34,513 nucleotides of DNA, taken from positions 1-34,513 of the forward strand of contig JAUCBJ010003193.1 in NCBI GenBank assembly GCA_032718475.1, given 5' to 3'. Under the pieces are notes generated by a model. It did not search any database and was not told the DNA's origin. It saw only the letters and a list, made by a program, of their open reading frames with translations. A program made the position numbers and the translations under genes. Below, in pieces: positions 11,001 through 23,000 of the stretch (the stretch's first letter is position 1; every line of letters starts with the position of its first letter). The stretch comes from Nemertoderma westbladi (taxonomy: Eukaryota > Xenacoelomorpha > Nemertodermatida > Nemertodermatidae).

Positions 11001-14000
11001 TATAATATTTTCAAGACCTGGGAAGTTCAATACATCGTAGAATAATATAGAGGTAGGTTGTAGGCCTAAACAGTAGTATAATAGTAAGGCGTATTTTTCC
11101 TTGTTAAAATATCTCGTAAAATTTCCTCATGTTTCATTTGAATGCACATTAAACTTACCGGTATTCAATACATTGGTTAAACTACGGTAGTGAACTATGG
11201 AGCTACGATTCCGTGGTGGAAGTTGAACGGATACAATTACGGTTATTGAAAAATTTCCCAGGTGTTAAAAAATCTACGCCTGACTTTTCTATTTACGGTG
11301 AAACTGGCGAGTATCCACTAATATGTCATTGATATTATTATAGACTGGACTATTTAGCACAATTTCCACTTCCAACGCAAACGCTGACATTTACTTTCTA
11401 TTTAATTTCTTTTAATTCGTTATGTTTATAGGTAGTCTGACTCTATCTGGGCTCCCTAAACTCTGCAGCCGTTCCTACATGTCCTGTGGTGGAACCCAGA
11501 GACTGCCACATCAGCGTCTACAACATCGTCGGTGTTTATCTACCAATGGGTTTAGAAGGACCGATAAAACTGTCACACAAAGTGAGTAACAATTAATTGT
11601 AATTACTTTAGTGCTAGTGTTGGGTCTTATACTCCTACCCTACCGCCTATTTTCTCTTGATTCAGTTGCGTTTTGTCCTACTGTGTTAGATCCTTCTCGG
11701 CAGTACGACCTACTTTGTGTTAGATCATACTATGAGTTAGTACGTACTTGCTTTACATGATGCAGTGTGCTACTATGTGTTGCTATCTTCAGTCTAGTTC
11801 ACGGATTCAGTATGGTGCCATCATGGCCATCATCCCGCATGGTTGATTTTATTTGTAAGCCATAACCTGTGGCTACCAGCCAGTCGTACAAAGTATTTCC
11901 TAAATCCAGAATATAATACAATGTGTCTTAATTAACTTATAACTATAACTTATAAATATACTATTAATTTTGGTACATCTAAATAATTTGTATTTAAATA
12001 TCCAGACTTCACACACTTAATTACTATTCCGTTTAGGTACAGTTGTAACCCCGTTTTCCGAAAAAAGCAGGACTGTTCTACAAGATTTCGGTGCTTATGT
12101 CAGCAAAATCCTCCCGAAGTATGTACAAAGAACCCAAATAACTCATCAAGGTTAGTTGTAATTACTCAGTACGAATACTGCGGTTGCAAGGCAGTCTGGG
12201 CGCAGCAGTGCATGTCGAGTACTTCATACAGATACAACTGAGCATTTATAATTATAAGCAGAAACGTATACAAATATATCAATATGAAGGAAGATAAATG
12301 ATGATGTCTGTTCCAGAATGCTGCTGAGGTACTATTTGAGCGCCATCGAATATTTCTAACTTTAAACCCAGGCGGTGGTCTTCTTATACTTCTACTGATA
12401 ACCACCGGCACCGGTTGGTTGTATTTCCACCCCATCTGAATTATGTTTGTTGAGAGACAATCGCAGCACATAGTCCATAGACCTTCAATAGAATAGGTAG
12501 GAGCACGCGTATCGCTCTTAGGGACAGACACCCCATGGGACTTCAAATGACGTGTCTCTATCTCAATCTGTTGTAGATGTGTGTGGAACCATCACACAGG
12601 GATTTAAGTTGATTTATCCTTTTTGTTGATTTCAGGCGAATTAGAGGTTTTAGTTTGTCCGGATGGGATTATTCCGGTGCTATGTTTTTTACGTTGCCAT
12701 ACCAACGCTCAGTTTGAGAGCCTTGCCGACATAACAGCCGTCGATGTCCCCAGCCGGGTGCTGAGGTTCGAGGTGAGTTTATCTCGGGCGAGGAAATCCG
12801 CTGTCATAATTAGTACGGCACGCAAAGATGCCTTATAGATATAGAGAACATCTGTTACTTTTAGTTTTATCGAGTAAATTCTCCTTAATTATTTATTAAT
12901 TAATTAGTGTTGTAACTAACTAACTAACTTCTAGTTCACTATGTTTTCTTTATAGGTGGTCTACAATTTATTGTCTATTCGCTACAACCAACGCATACGA
13001 GTTAAAACATACGCAGATGAAGTGAACCCCTTAGACTCAGCGATGTCTGTTTATAGGGGTGAGTTTCTTTAGTGCAGTTCGCACTCTAGTATACACATTA
13101 GTGAGCCTTCGTGCAGCACGTGACATTTTTAGTTTTGCATTAAGTTTGCGAAACTTAACTCTGATTGGCTATTGGCAGTTCAAGAACTAGTGCAGTAAAG
13201 CACTTTCGGAAGTATTCTATTCCACCACCGGTACTAAACAAATTCATATAGTGTCCAAGATGCTAAACGAAGTGGTTTATTAGTATAGGTAACACAATAC
13301 TCTTCTCCTTCATTAGCCTCGTTGCGCTCGTCCTTTTTTGTAATAAAATATTTTTCCTAAACGCTGACTGACAACCTTTATAACACTGCAAACTCGAGAA
13401 ACTGTGCGAGTAACTGCTGCTTTTTGGCAGATACTCTTATCCACTGTAAAACTCGTTATGTTCGGGGTTACGTTCGTTCTGTACAACCTGATCACCAGTA
13501 TACCCAACAACATTCCATTATCAATACTAAACAATATGATATATTGCCCAATATTCTAAACCATGTAGTTTTCGAGTATTATTTAGTCAACACAATACTT
13601 AACTACATTACAATACAATCTTCATTAGTCTCGTTGCGCTCGTCCTGATCGCCCCACGCAAATTCTACTTGGGAAATTTCTAAACTTGCCAAACAACATG
13701 AGTTAATATCGTTTAAAGACACTGATCTACTGATATACGGAACGTCAGACGCACCGATTGGTATAGTATTACCCGCCCGTATGCTAAGCTCGCTTACTTT
13801 CATGACTAGCCCCACTATTACTTGCTTTTAACTCAGATCCAGCCTTAGGACCCACTTCGAATAGGCGGACCAATATGTGCGTTGCTAAATTTAAATGTAT
13901 CCGGGGTCAATGCCAACCATGACCAATGTCCCGTACGTGATTTTTGAAATTTGCTGAATTTTGAAATTAACTTTGAGAATTTGCCAGTGGTGATGGTTAG

Positions 14001-17000
14001 AAAGAGCGATAATTTGAAGATTTGAAGTATAGTATGGTGGTATTGAGGCGTCCGGCAAGAGATATCAGATCGAAGTGGAAAGTTTTGTAGGGAGAAAAAA
14101 ATTAAGGATTATGTCACGGATAAGACATTTTTAATCCAGTGAAAACATAAAGTTTCACTTTCTGGGAAATTTTGTCGTGAAAAGTTGGGCTAAATATTTT
14201 TTTTCTGTTAATATCAATGTGATACACAAAACTGTTGCATATGGTCAACTGAAAACCGTTATTTTATATAAAAAAATTTATTTGAAAATGTAAATAGACA
14301 GTTTTTTGATGTCATGTATGGGACATATTGATATGGTATAGAAGGAATTTAAACCCGCCCGCCTTACTATCTTTCGTTGTTAATAATAATAAATATTTAC
14401 ATACTTGCGCGTAAAGTAGCGTAGTGTGATGATCCGAGTGGCTTTGTTACACGAACGAACGTTAGTGAGTGAGTGAAAATAAAGCCACGGGGATCAGAAC
14501 ACTGTAAAGTACTTTGCAACAAGTATGTATGTAGTTTTATTCCAAAATTAGTAAGTATCTTAAGTATTGTATCTAAAATTCTAGAACGTTCTGTTTTTCT
14601 ACAGCTGGAAGCACATTTTAGTAGGCTAAATCTTATCTATGAACTTAAGTCCGGTTTTCGTAAATCATATTCTACAGACACCTGCCTTATTAACTTAACT
14701 GATACAATTTGATGTAATAACGCAAAGGGTTTATATACTGGTATGGTAATGTTGGACCTACAAAAGGCTTTCGATACTGTAGATCACGAAATTCTGCTTG
14801 GTAAGTTAGGCCTGATGGGTGTAGGTTCTATAGACTGGTTCAAGTCCTACCTGTCAGACAGAGGTCAAACTGTAGTCATTAGCAAATCGCAGTCTACTGT
14901 ACAAGAGATTACCTGTGGTGTACCGCAAGGTAGTATATTAGGTCCTCTGCTTTTTGTATGCTATGTAAATGATATGATAAGTAGTATAGATCCCGATTTT
15001 AAACTCATTTTATATGCCGACGACAGTGCTCTTATTTTCTCTCATAAAGATCCTATCCATATTTCCCAAAAGTTAAGTGCAGTTCTAGAATCCTGTAATG
15101 AGTGGTTGGTTGATAATAAGCTATCCATTCACTACGATAAGACTGAAAGTATTTTGTTTGGTTCCAAAAGAAAGTTAAAGAAGGTAACTAAGTTTGAAGT
15201 CACTAGTAATGGACATAAGATTGAAAATAAAAAGGAAGTTAAATATTTAGGCGCCACATTGGATAACTGCTTATCAGGAGAAAGTACAGTGAAAAATATT
15301 TTCTCGAAAGTTAACAGTAGGCTTAGGTTTCTATACAGAAATAAAAATAGTTTAAACACCAACTCCCGCAAGTTACTTTGCTCTTCTTTAATACAGTGTC
15401 ACATGGACTATACGTGCTCTTCTTGGTATGAAGGCTTAACCAAACAGCTTAAATGTAAATTACAAGTAGCTCAGAATAAAGTAGTACGATTTATTAAAGA
15501 CTACAAACCTAGGCACCACCTAACTCCAGATGACTTTTCTGAATCTGGACTACTTAACTTAGATAGTAGAGTTAAGCAGCTACGCCTTAACCATGTGCAT
15601 AAAGTGTATAATGGTAAATGTCCCAATTACCTAAAACAAAAATTCAACAGAGTACGCGATACACACTCTTACAGTACCAGAGCTAGTGCTTCAAACTTCT
15701 ACCTCCCGAATTGTAAATCCTTCGAATCTGATACTTTCTTTTTTAACGGCATTAAAAATTGGAACGTTCTGCCTAATGAAATTAAAAAGCTAGATAATCC
15801 GCATTCTTTTAAATCTGCAGTTAAATCTCACCTCCATGTGCAATGTAAAAATAGGTACAATAGTCCTACAGTAAGTTATTAGTTTATTAATTATTTACTA
15901 TTTATACTGTAATTACGTTTTATATTAAATTCGAATTAAACTCGAAAAAAGTATGCTTTTAACTATTCCTAGAAATTGCGGATTATAATGTCGGACAATA
16001 ACTATTTACATACTTGTGTGTAAAAAGTACTTTGCAACAAGTATGTATGTATGTAGTTTTATTCCAACATTTTAACATTTCGAAATGATTGTACATATAC
16101 ATTATAAGTGATAGAAACTGCACAAATTATATTAGTTGCTGTATAAATAAATGTAAAAATGACATAAATTATGTTATAAATCAGTTAGCTTATATTTATC
16201 GCCGGCGTTTGGAACTATGTTATAATAATATAGCTAGGCCCTACTGGTTATTAATAGCTATACCCCGCCTACCGGTAGGTAATGCAGTAGGCCTATCTGG
16301 CTGTCAGGCAAATTTCCACCGATTGTTTACGTGGTAACCAATGACGGCGTTAAGTAATGTCCACTAAGGGGACATTACTTAACTACTAACACAAAATACA
16401 ATACTAAATGTACAGGCCATTACGATGCTGTAATGTCCACTAAAGTTCTAAAGTGCTAAATAACAACTCGCTGTTAATACTAACGGCGTTGAGTAAAGTT
16501 ACAATTTTGTAATAAAATAATATTAATATTATTTGTGATATATTTGTAAAGTTTTTTCAAGCAATAAAAGTTTATAAAAGTGTATAGGTATTCTTAAATT
16601 TGACTTTTTTCACTTTTTGACATACAATGAGTGACAAACAATGAGTGACAATACAATAATGAAGATTACATTTTTTCAAAATAATAAATATAATTACCGT
16701 AACTATTATATATAAACAACAAAAATAACTATTAAACAATACTTATATCAAATGTACCACTTTTTAGCGTTCTGAACCGAGTGGATTTATTACACGAGCC
16801 TCAGCGACTGTTATGATTTCGCTATAAAAAGTATCTTTGCAATTTTCTCTACTTCTACCAACTTTTTGCAGTTCTGATAAAATTGTAAGTTTTCTTTTCA
16901 ATAACAATGGGGGCAGTATTATGTTCATCAACGATGTATAATTAATTTAACTACAGTAAGTCTTAGTACCCATACTGTTTAGTTTTTGATTTATTATAGT

Positions 17001-20000
17001 TGTTTTGCCAGAGTTTGATATTTTTGTTTGTATCCTTGGCTTGATTGTAAGTAAAAGGACAATGAAAGTATTTCGTAAACGATACGCTACTTCGTCGCCA
17101 GTTGTACACCATTACACCATGTCCTGGAATATAGTGTCGTTATTCAGGAACCTGGCCCCCCCACCCCAAATTTTTCTACAAATCTTAATGAGATTGCATG
17201 AAATTTGAAACAGAGATAATTTCACCTTCCGACCACTGACTGGGTGAGCCAGAATTTCTTTCAATCTTTAGCTAAAAGGTGTCTCCGGTGATATTTCACC
17301 AGTTATACTGCAGTTATTCTTGAACCTTATCGCGATTTGTTGGTGCCATTAGAAAGCTGGCCGTGCAAGGATTCCAGAAATGTAAAAAGATATGAATTTG
17401 GTTGAGAAATAGCTGAGATATGGGCACTCGAAAGTTGCATTTATTTTCTTCGCCTGCACGCCATTTATTCTATTGAATAAATACATCATACTCTGGAACA
17501 TTTTGTTTATCCAATATGTAGCTGGGCAACAATGCAATGCTTCTTTAAACATAATATTATGTAGCTATTCATACATAAACAAAATGTTCTAGAATATTGT
17601 GTTTTTATTTAATAGAATAAAACAGCCTCGCGCAGGTGCAGAACCATGAAACTTTTGAACGCTCATATATCTCAGTTATTTCCCAACCAAATTCAAAATT
17701 TTTACATTTTTGGAATCCTTGCACGGTTAGCTTTCTATTGGTACCAACAAATCACGATAAGGTTCATGAATAACTGCAGTGTAACTGGCGCAATACCGAC
17801 TGAGACACCTTTTTCAAACGCTTGTAGCTAAAGATTGAAAGCCAAAATAAAAATTCTGGCTCACCCAGTCAGTGGTCGGGTGGTGACACTATCTCTGTTT
17901 CAAAAATTTCATGCAATCTCATTAAGATTTGTAGAACAATTTGTGGGGGGGGGGGGGGGGGGGGTCCAGGTACTTGAATAACGACACTATATTTCAGGAC
18001 ATGGTGTATTCATATTTCAGTTGGTATAACTGCGATATTGCCGTTTAAAATATGTTCTAGAACAAAATAGCTGCTTAGTAAATTTTCAATTGGAAGTTAA
18101 AACTCTGTGTAACCTTTCATTTTAATCCTTCTCAGTGTGGCTTTCCTTGGTATATGATATTGTGATTTATTAGTTAAACGTTTAAAAATAAAGTGTTAAT
18201 CAAAAAATAATGCTCTCAGTAGGATGATTTATAGAACAACGTAAATGAATATTTTAATCACAAAAAAGACGAAAATTTCGGCATTCCGCCGCCGCTCCTA
18301 AACGGCCGGAATTCCGGCTGGAACGGAATTCCGGTACATCCTTATACAGTATATGATATTTATTATCAGAAATAATAACTAATAATACACAAAATTTAAT
18401 CATTACATTAATTTACATAAGATGGGCACCACTGAACTGCAATAATATTGGGACAGGGCGTGGACATTAAACCTTTAGAACCCCCTAAATACTAAATACA
18501 GTCTAAAACACAAACAAATACAGTTGCTACAATAACCACCCACAAAATGGGACGAGAATAAAACGAAAACCTAAGCAACATTACATTTACTGGACTCCTT
18601 GTACCTATAATTTACGTTATTTTTAAAATACAGCTTGTTAAATGTATCTTGTTTCGAATAACGTAGAATAGGTATATGGTTGTGGTTTGAACTTCCAATA
18701 TACAGATTACCTGCGGTACCTGTCCTAGTCCTGTATGTGATGTCGCGGTGTTGAGGTCTCAACTCCACTAGTTTGTGATAAAGATCTATGATCTGCTTCA
18801 GATCTGTTACTGAATTCAGTTGAGATGGATGGGAATGGGCTTCCATGCAGATTTTCAGCTGTATTAATAATTAGGAGCCCGCTCAAAGAGCAGGGATAGT
18901 TAGGAGCCTGCTCAAAGAGCAGGGATAGTTAGGAGCCAGCTCAAAGAGCAGGGATAGTTATGAGCCCGCTCAAAGAGCACGGATAGTTAGGAGCCCGCTC
19001 AAAGAGCAGGGATAGTTAGGAGCCCGCTCAAAGAGCAAGGATAGTTAGGAGCCCGCTCAAAGAGCAGGGATAGTTAGGAGCCCGCTCAAAGAGCAGGGAT
19101 AGTTAGGAGCCCGCTCAAAGAGCAGGGATAATTAGGAGCCCGCTCAAAGAGCAGGGATAGTTAGGAGCCAGCTCAAAGAGCAGAGTTAGGAGCCCGCCCA
19201 AAGAGCAGGGATAGTTAGGAGCCCACTCAAAGAGCAGGGATAGTTAGGAGCCCTCTCAAAGAGCAGGGATAGTTAGGAGCCCTCTCAAAGAGCAGGGATA
19301 GTTAGGAGCCCGCTCAAAGAGCAGAGTTAGGAGCCCGCTCAAAGAGCAGGGATAGTTAGGAGCCCGCTCAATGAGCACGGATAGTTAGGAGCCCGCTCAA
19401 AGAGCAAGGATAGTTAGGAGCCCACTCAAAGAGCAGGGATAGTTAGGAGCCCGCTCAAAGAGCACGGATCGTAAGGAGCCCGCTCAAAGAGCAGGGATAG
19501 TTAGGAGCCCGCTCAAAGAGCAGGGATAGTTAGGAGCCCGCTCAAAGAGCAGAGTTAAGAGCACGCTCAAAGAGCAGGGATAGTTAGGAGCCCACTCAAA
19601 GAGCAGAGTTAGAAGCCCGCTCAAAGAGCAAGGATAGTTAGGAGCCCGCTCAAAGAGCAGGGATAGTTAGGAGCCAGCTCAAAGAGCAGGGATAGTTATG
19701 AGCCCGCTCAAAGAGCACGGATAGTTAGGAGCCCGCTCAAAGAGCAGGGATAGTTAGGAGTCCGCTCAAAGAACAGAGTTAGGAGCCCGCTCAAAGAGCA
19801 GGGATAGTTAGGAGCCCGCTCAAAGAGCACGGATAGTTAGGAGCCCGATCAAAGAGCAGAGTTAGGAGCCTGCTCAAAGAGCAGGGATAGTTAGGAGCCC
19901 GCTCAAAGAGCAAGGATAGTTAGGAGCCCGCTCAAAGAGCAGGGATAGTTAGGAGCCCGCTCAAAGAGCACGGATAGTTAGGAGCCCGCTCAAAGAGCAC

Positions 20001-23000
20001 GGATAGTTAGGAGCCTGCTCAAAGAGCATGGATAGTTAGGAGCCCGCTCAAAGAGCACGGATCGTTAGGAGCCCACTCAAAGAACAGAGTTAGGAGCCCG
20101 CTCAAAGAGCACGGATAGTTAGGAGCCCGCTCAAAGAGCACGGATAGTTAGGAGCCCGCTCAAAGAGCAAGGATAGTTAGGAGCCCGCTCAAAGAGCACG
20201 GATAGTTAGGAGCCCGCTCAAAGAGCACGGATAGTTAGGAGCCCGCTCAAAGAACAGAGTTAGGAGCCCGCTCAAAGAGCAGGGATAGTTAGGAGCCCGC
20301 TCAAAGAGCACGGATAGTTAGGAGCCCGATCAAAGAGCAGAGTTAGGAGCCCGCTCAAAGAGCACGGATAGTTAGGAGCCCGCTCAAAGAGCACGGATAG
20401 TTAGGAGCCCGCTCAAAGAGCAAGGATAGTTAGGAGCCCGCTCAAAGAGCACGGATAGTTAGGAGCCCGCTCAAAGAGCACGGATAGTTAGGAGCCTGCT
20501 CAAAGAGCATGGATAGTTAGGAGCCCGCTCAAAGAGCACAGATAGTTAGGAGCCCGCTCAAAGAGCAGGGATAGTTAGGAGCCTGCTCAAAGCGCAGAGT
20601 TAAGAGCCCGCTCAAAGCGCAGGGATAGTTAGGAGCCCACTCAAAGAGCAGAGTTAGGAGCCCGCTCAAAGAGCAAGGATAGTTAGGAGCCCGCTCAAAG
20701 AGCAGGGATAGTTAGGAGCCAGCTCAAAGAGCAGGGATAGTTATGAGCCTGCTCAAAGAGCATGGATAGTTAGGAGCCCGCTCAAAGAGCAGGGATAGTT
20801 AGGAGCCCGCTCAAAGAGCACGGATAGTTAGGAGCCCGCTCAAAGAGCAGGGATAGTTAGGAGCCCGATCAAAGAGCAGAGTTAGGAGCCCGCTCAAAGA
20901 GCAGGGATAGTTAGGAGCCCGCTCAAAGAGCAAGGATAGTTAGGAGCCCGCTCAAAGAGCGGGGATAGTTAGGAGCCCGCTCAAAGAGCACGGATAGTTA
21001 GGAGCCCTCTCAATGAGCACGGATAGTTAGGAGCCCGCTCAAAGAGCAGGGATAGTTAGGAGCCCTCTCAAAGAGCAGGGATAGTAAGGAGCCCGCTCAA
21101 AGAGCATGGATAGTTAGGAGCCCGCTCAAAGAGCACGGATAGTTAGGAGCCCGCTCAATGAGCACGAATAGATAGGAGCCCGCTCAAAGAGCAGGGATAG
21201 TTAGGAGCCCGCTCAAAGAGCACGGATAGTTAGGAGCCCGCTCAAAGAGCAGGGATAGTTAGGAGCCCGCTCAAAGAGCACGGATAGTTAGGAGCCCGCT
21301 CAAAGAGCAGGGATAGTTAGGAGCCCGCTCAAAGCGCAGGGATAGTTAGGAGCCCGCTCAAAGAGCAGGGATAGTTAGGAGCCCGCTCAAAGAGCAGGGA
21401 TAGTTAGGAGCCCGCTCAATGAGCACGGATAGTTAGGAGCCCGCTCAAAGAGCATGGATAGTTAGGAGCCCGCTCAAAGAGCAGGGATAGTTAGGAGCCC
21501 GCTCAAAGAGCAGAGTTAGGAGCCCGCCCAAAGAGCAAGGACAGTCAGGAGCCCGCTCAATGAGCACGAATAGTTAGGAGCCCGCTCAAAGAGCAGGGAT
21601 AGTTAGGAGCCCGCTCAAAGAGCAGAGTTAGGAGCCCGCTCAAAGAGCAGGGATAGTTAGGAGCCTGCTCAAAGAGCAAGGATAGTTAGGAGCCCGCTCA
21701 AAGAGCAGGGATAGTTAGGAGCCCGCTCAAAGAGCACGGATAGTTAGGAGCCCGCTCAAAGAGCACGGATAGTTAGGAGCCCGCTCAAAGAACAGGGATA
21801 GTTAGGAGCCCGCTCAATGAGCACGGATAGTTAGGAGCCCGCTCAAAGAGCATGGATAGTTAGGAGCCCGCTCAAAGAGCAAGGACAGTCAGGAGCCCGC
21901 TCAATGAGCAAGGACAGTCAGGAGCCCGCTCAATGAGCACGAATAGTTAGGAGCCCGCTCAAAGAGCAGGGATAGTTAGGAGCCCGCTCAAAGAGCAGGG
22001 ATAATTAGGAGCCCGCTCAAAGAGCAGGGATAGTTAGGAGCCCGCTCAAAGAGCAGAGTTAGGAGCCCGCTCAAAGAGCAGGGATAGTTAGGAGCCCGCT
22101 CAAAGAGCAAGGATAGTTAGGAGCCCGCTCAAAGAGCAGGGATACTTAGGAGCCCGCTCAAAGAGCAGGGATAGTTAGGAGCCCGCTCAATGAGCACGGA
22201 TAGTTAGGAGCCCGCTCAAAGAGCAGAGTTAGGAGCCCGCTCAAAGAGCAGGGATAGTTAGGAGCCCGCTCAAAGAGCAAGGATAGTTAGGAGCCCGCTC
22301 AAAGAGCAGGGATAGTTAGGAGCCCGCTCAAAGAGCAGGGATAGTTAGGAGCCCGCTCAATGAGCACGGATAGTTAGGAGCCCGCTCAAAGAGCATGGAT
22401 AGTTAGGAGCCCGCTCAAAGAGCAAGGATAGTTAGGAGCCCGCTCAAAGAGCACGGATAGTTAGGAGCCCGCTCAAAGAGCACGGATAGTTAGGAGCCCG
22501 CTCAAAGAGCATGGATAGTTAGGAGCCCGCTCAAAGAGCAGGGATAGTTAGGAGCCCGCTCAAAGAGCAAGGACAGTCAGGAGCCCGCTCAATGAGCACG
22601 AATAGTTAGGAGCCCGCTCAAAGAGCAGGGATAGTTAGGAGCCCGCTCAAAGAGCAAGGATAGTTAGGAGCCCGCTCAAAGAGCACGGATAGTTAGGAGC
22701 CCGCTCAAAGAGCACGGATAGTTAGGAGCCCGCTCAAAGAACAGGGATAGTTAGGAGCCCGCTTAAGTTGCTGTCAGAACAAATTGTCAGTGAGGGATAT
22801 ATCCATCTATATAGCTATCTATCTATCCAGATACCGGAATTGCCGTTTCGTACACTTCCTACCTAGCTTTTTTGATTAAATTTTGCAAGTACATTACTTT
22901 GGTGGTTCATAATCGTGTTACAAAATTTCAGATCGATTCTATGTGTGGTATTCGATATATTTCGTTTTTTGACATTATTTTGCCGCGAAATTAAATGTAT

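Noticed and set aside
18571-18846. 91-codon open frame on the - strand as a gene
   Set aside because: No family motif recognised, no splice or start context, and it lies next to a satellite; could be chance.
18871-22763. CRISPR-like array
   Set aside because: Repeat-to-repeat spacing leaves no unique spacers, and the variation is point changes within units.
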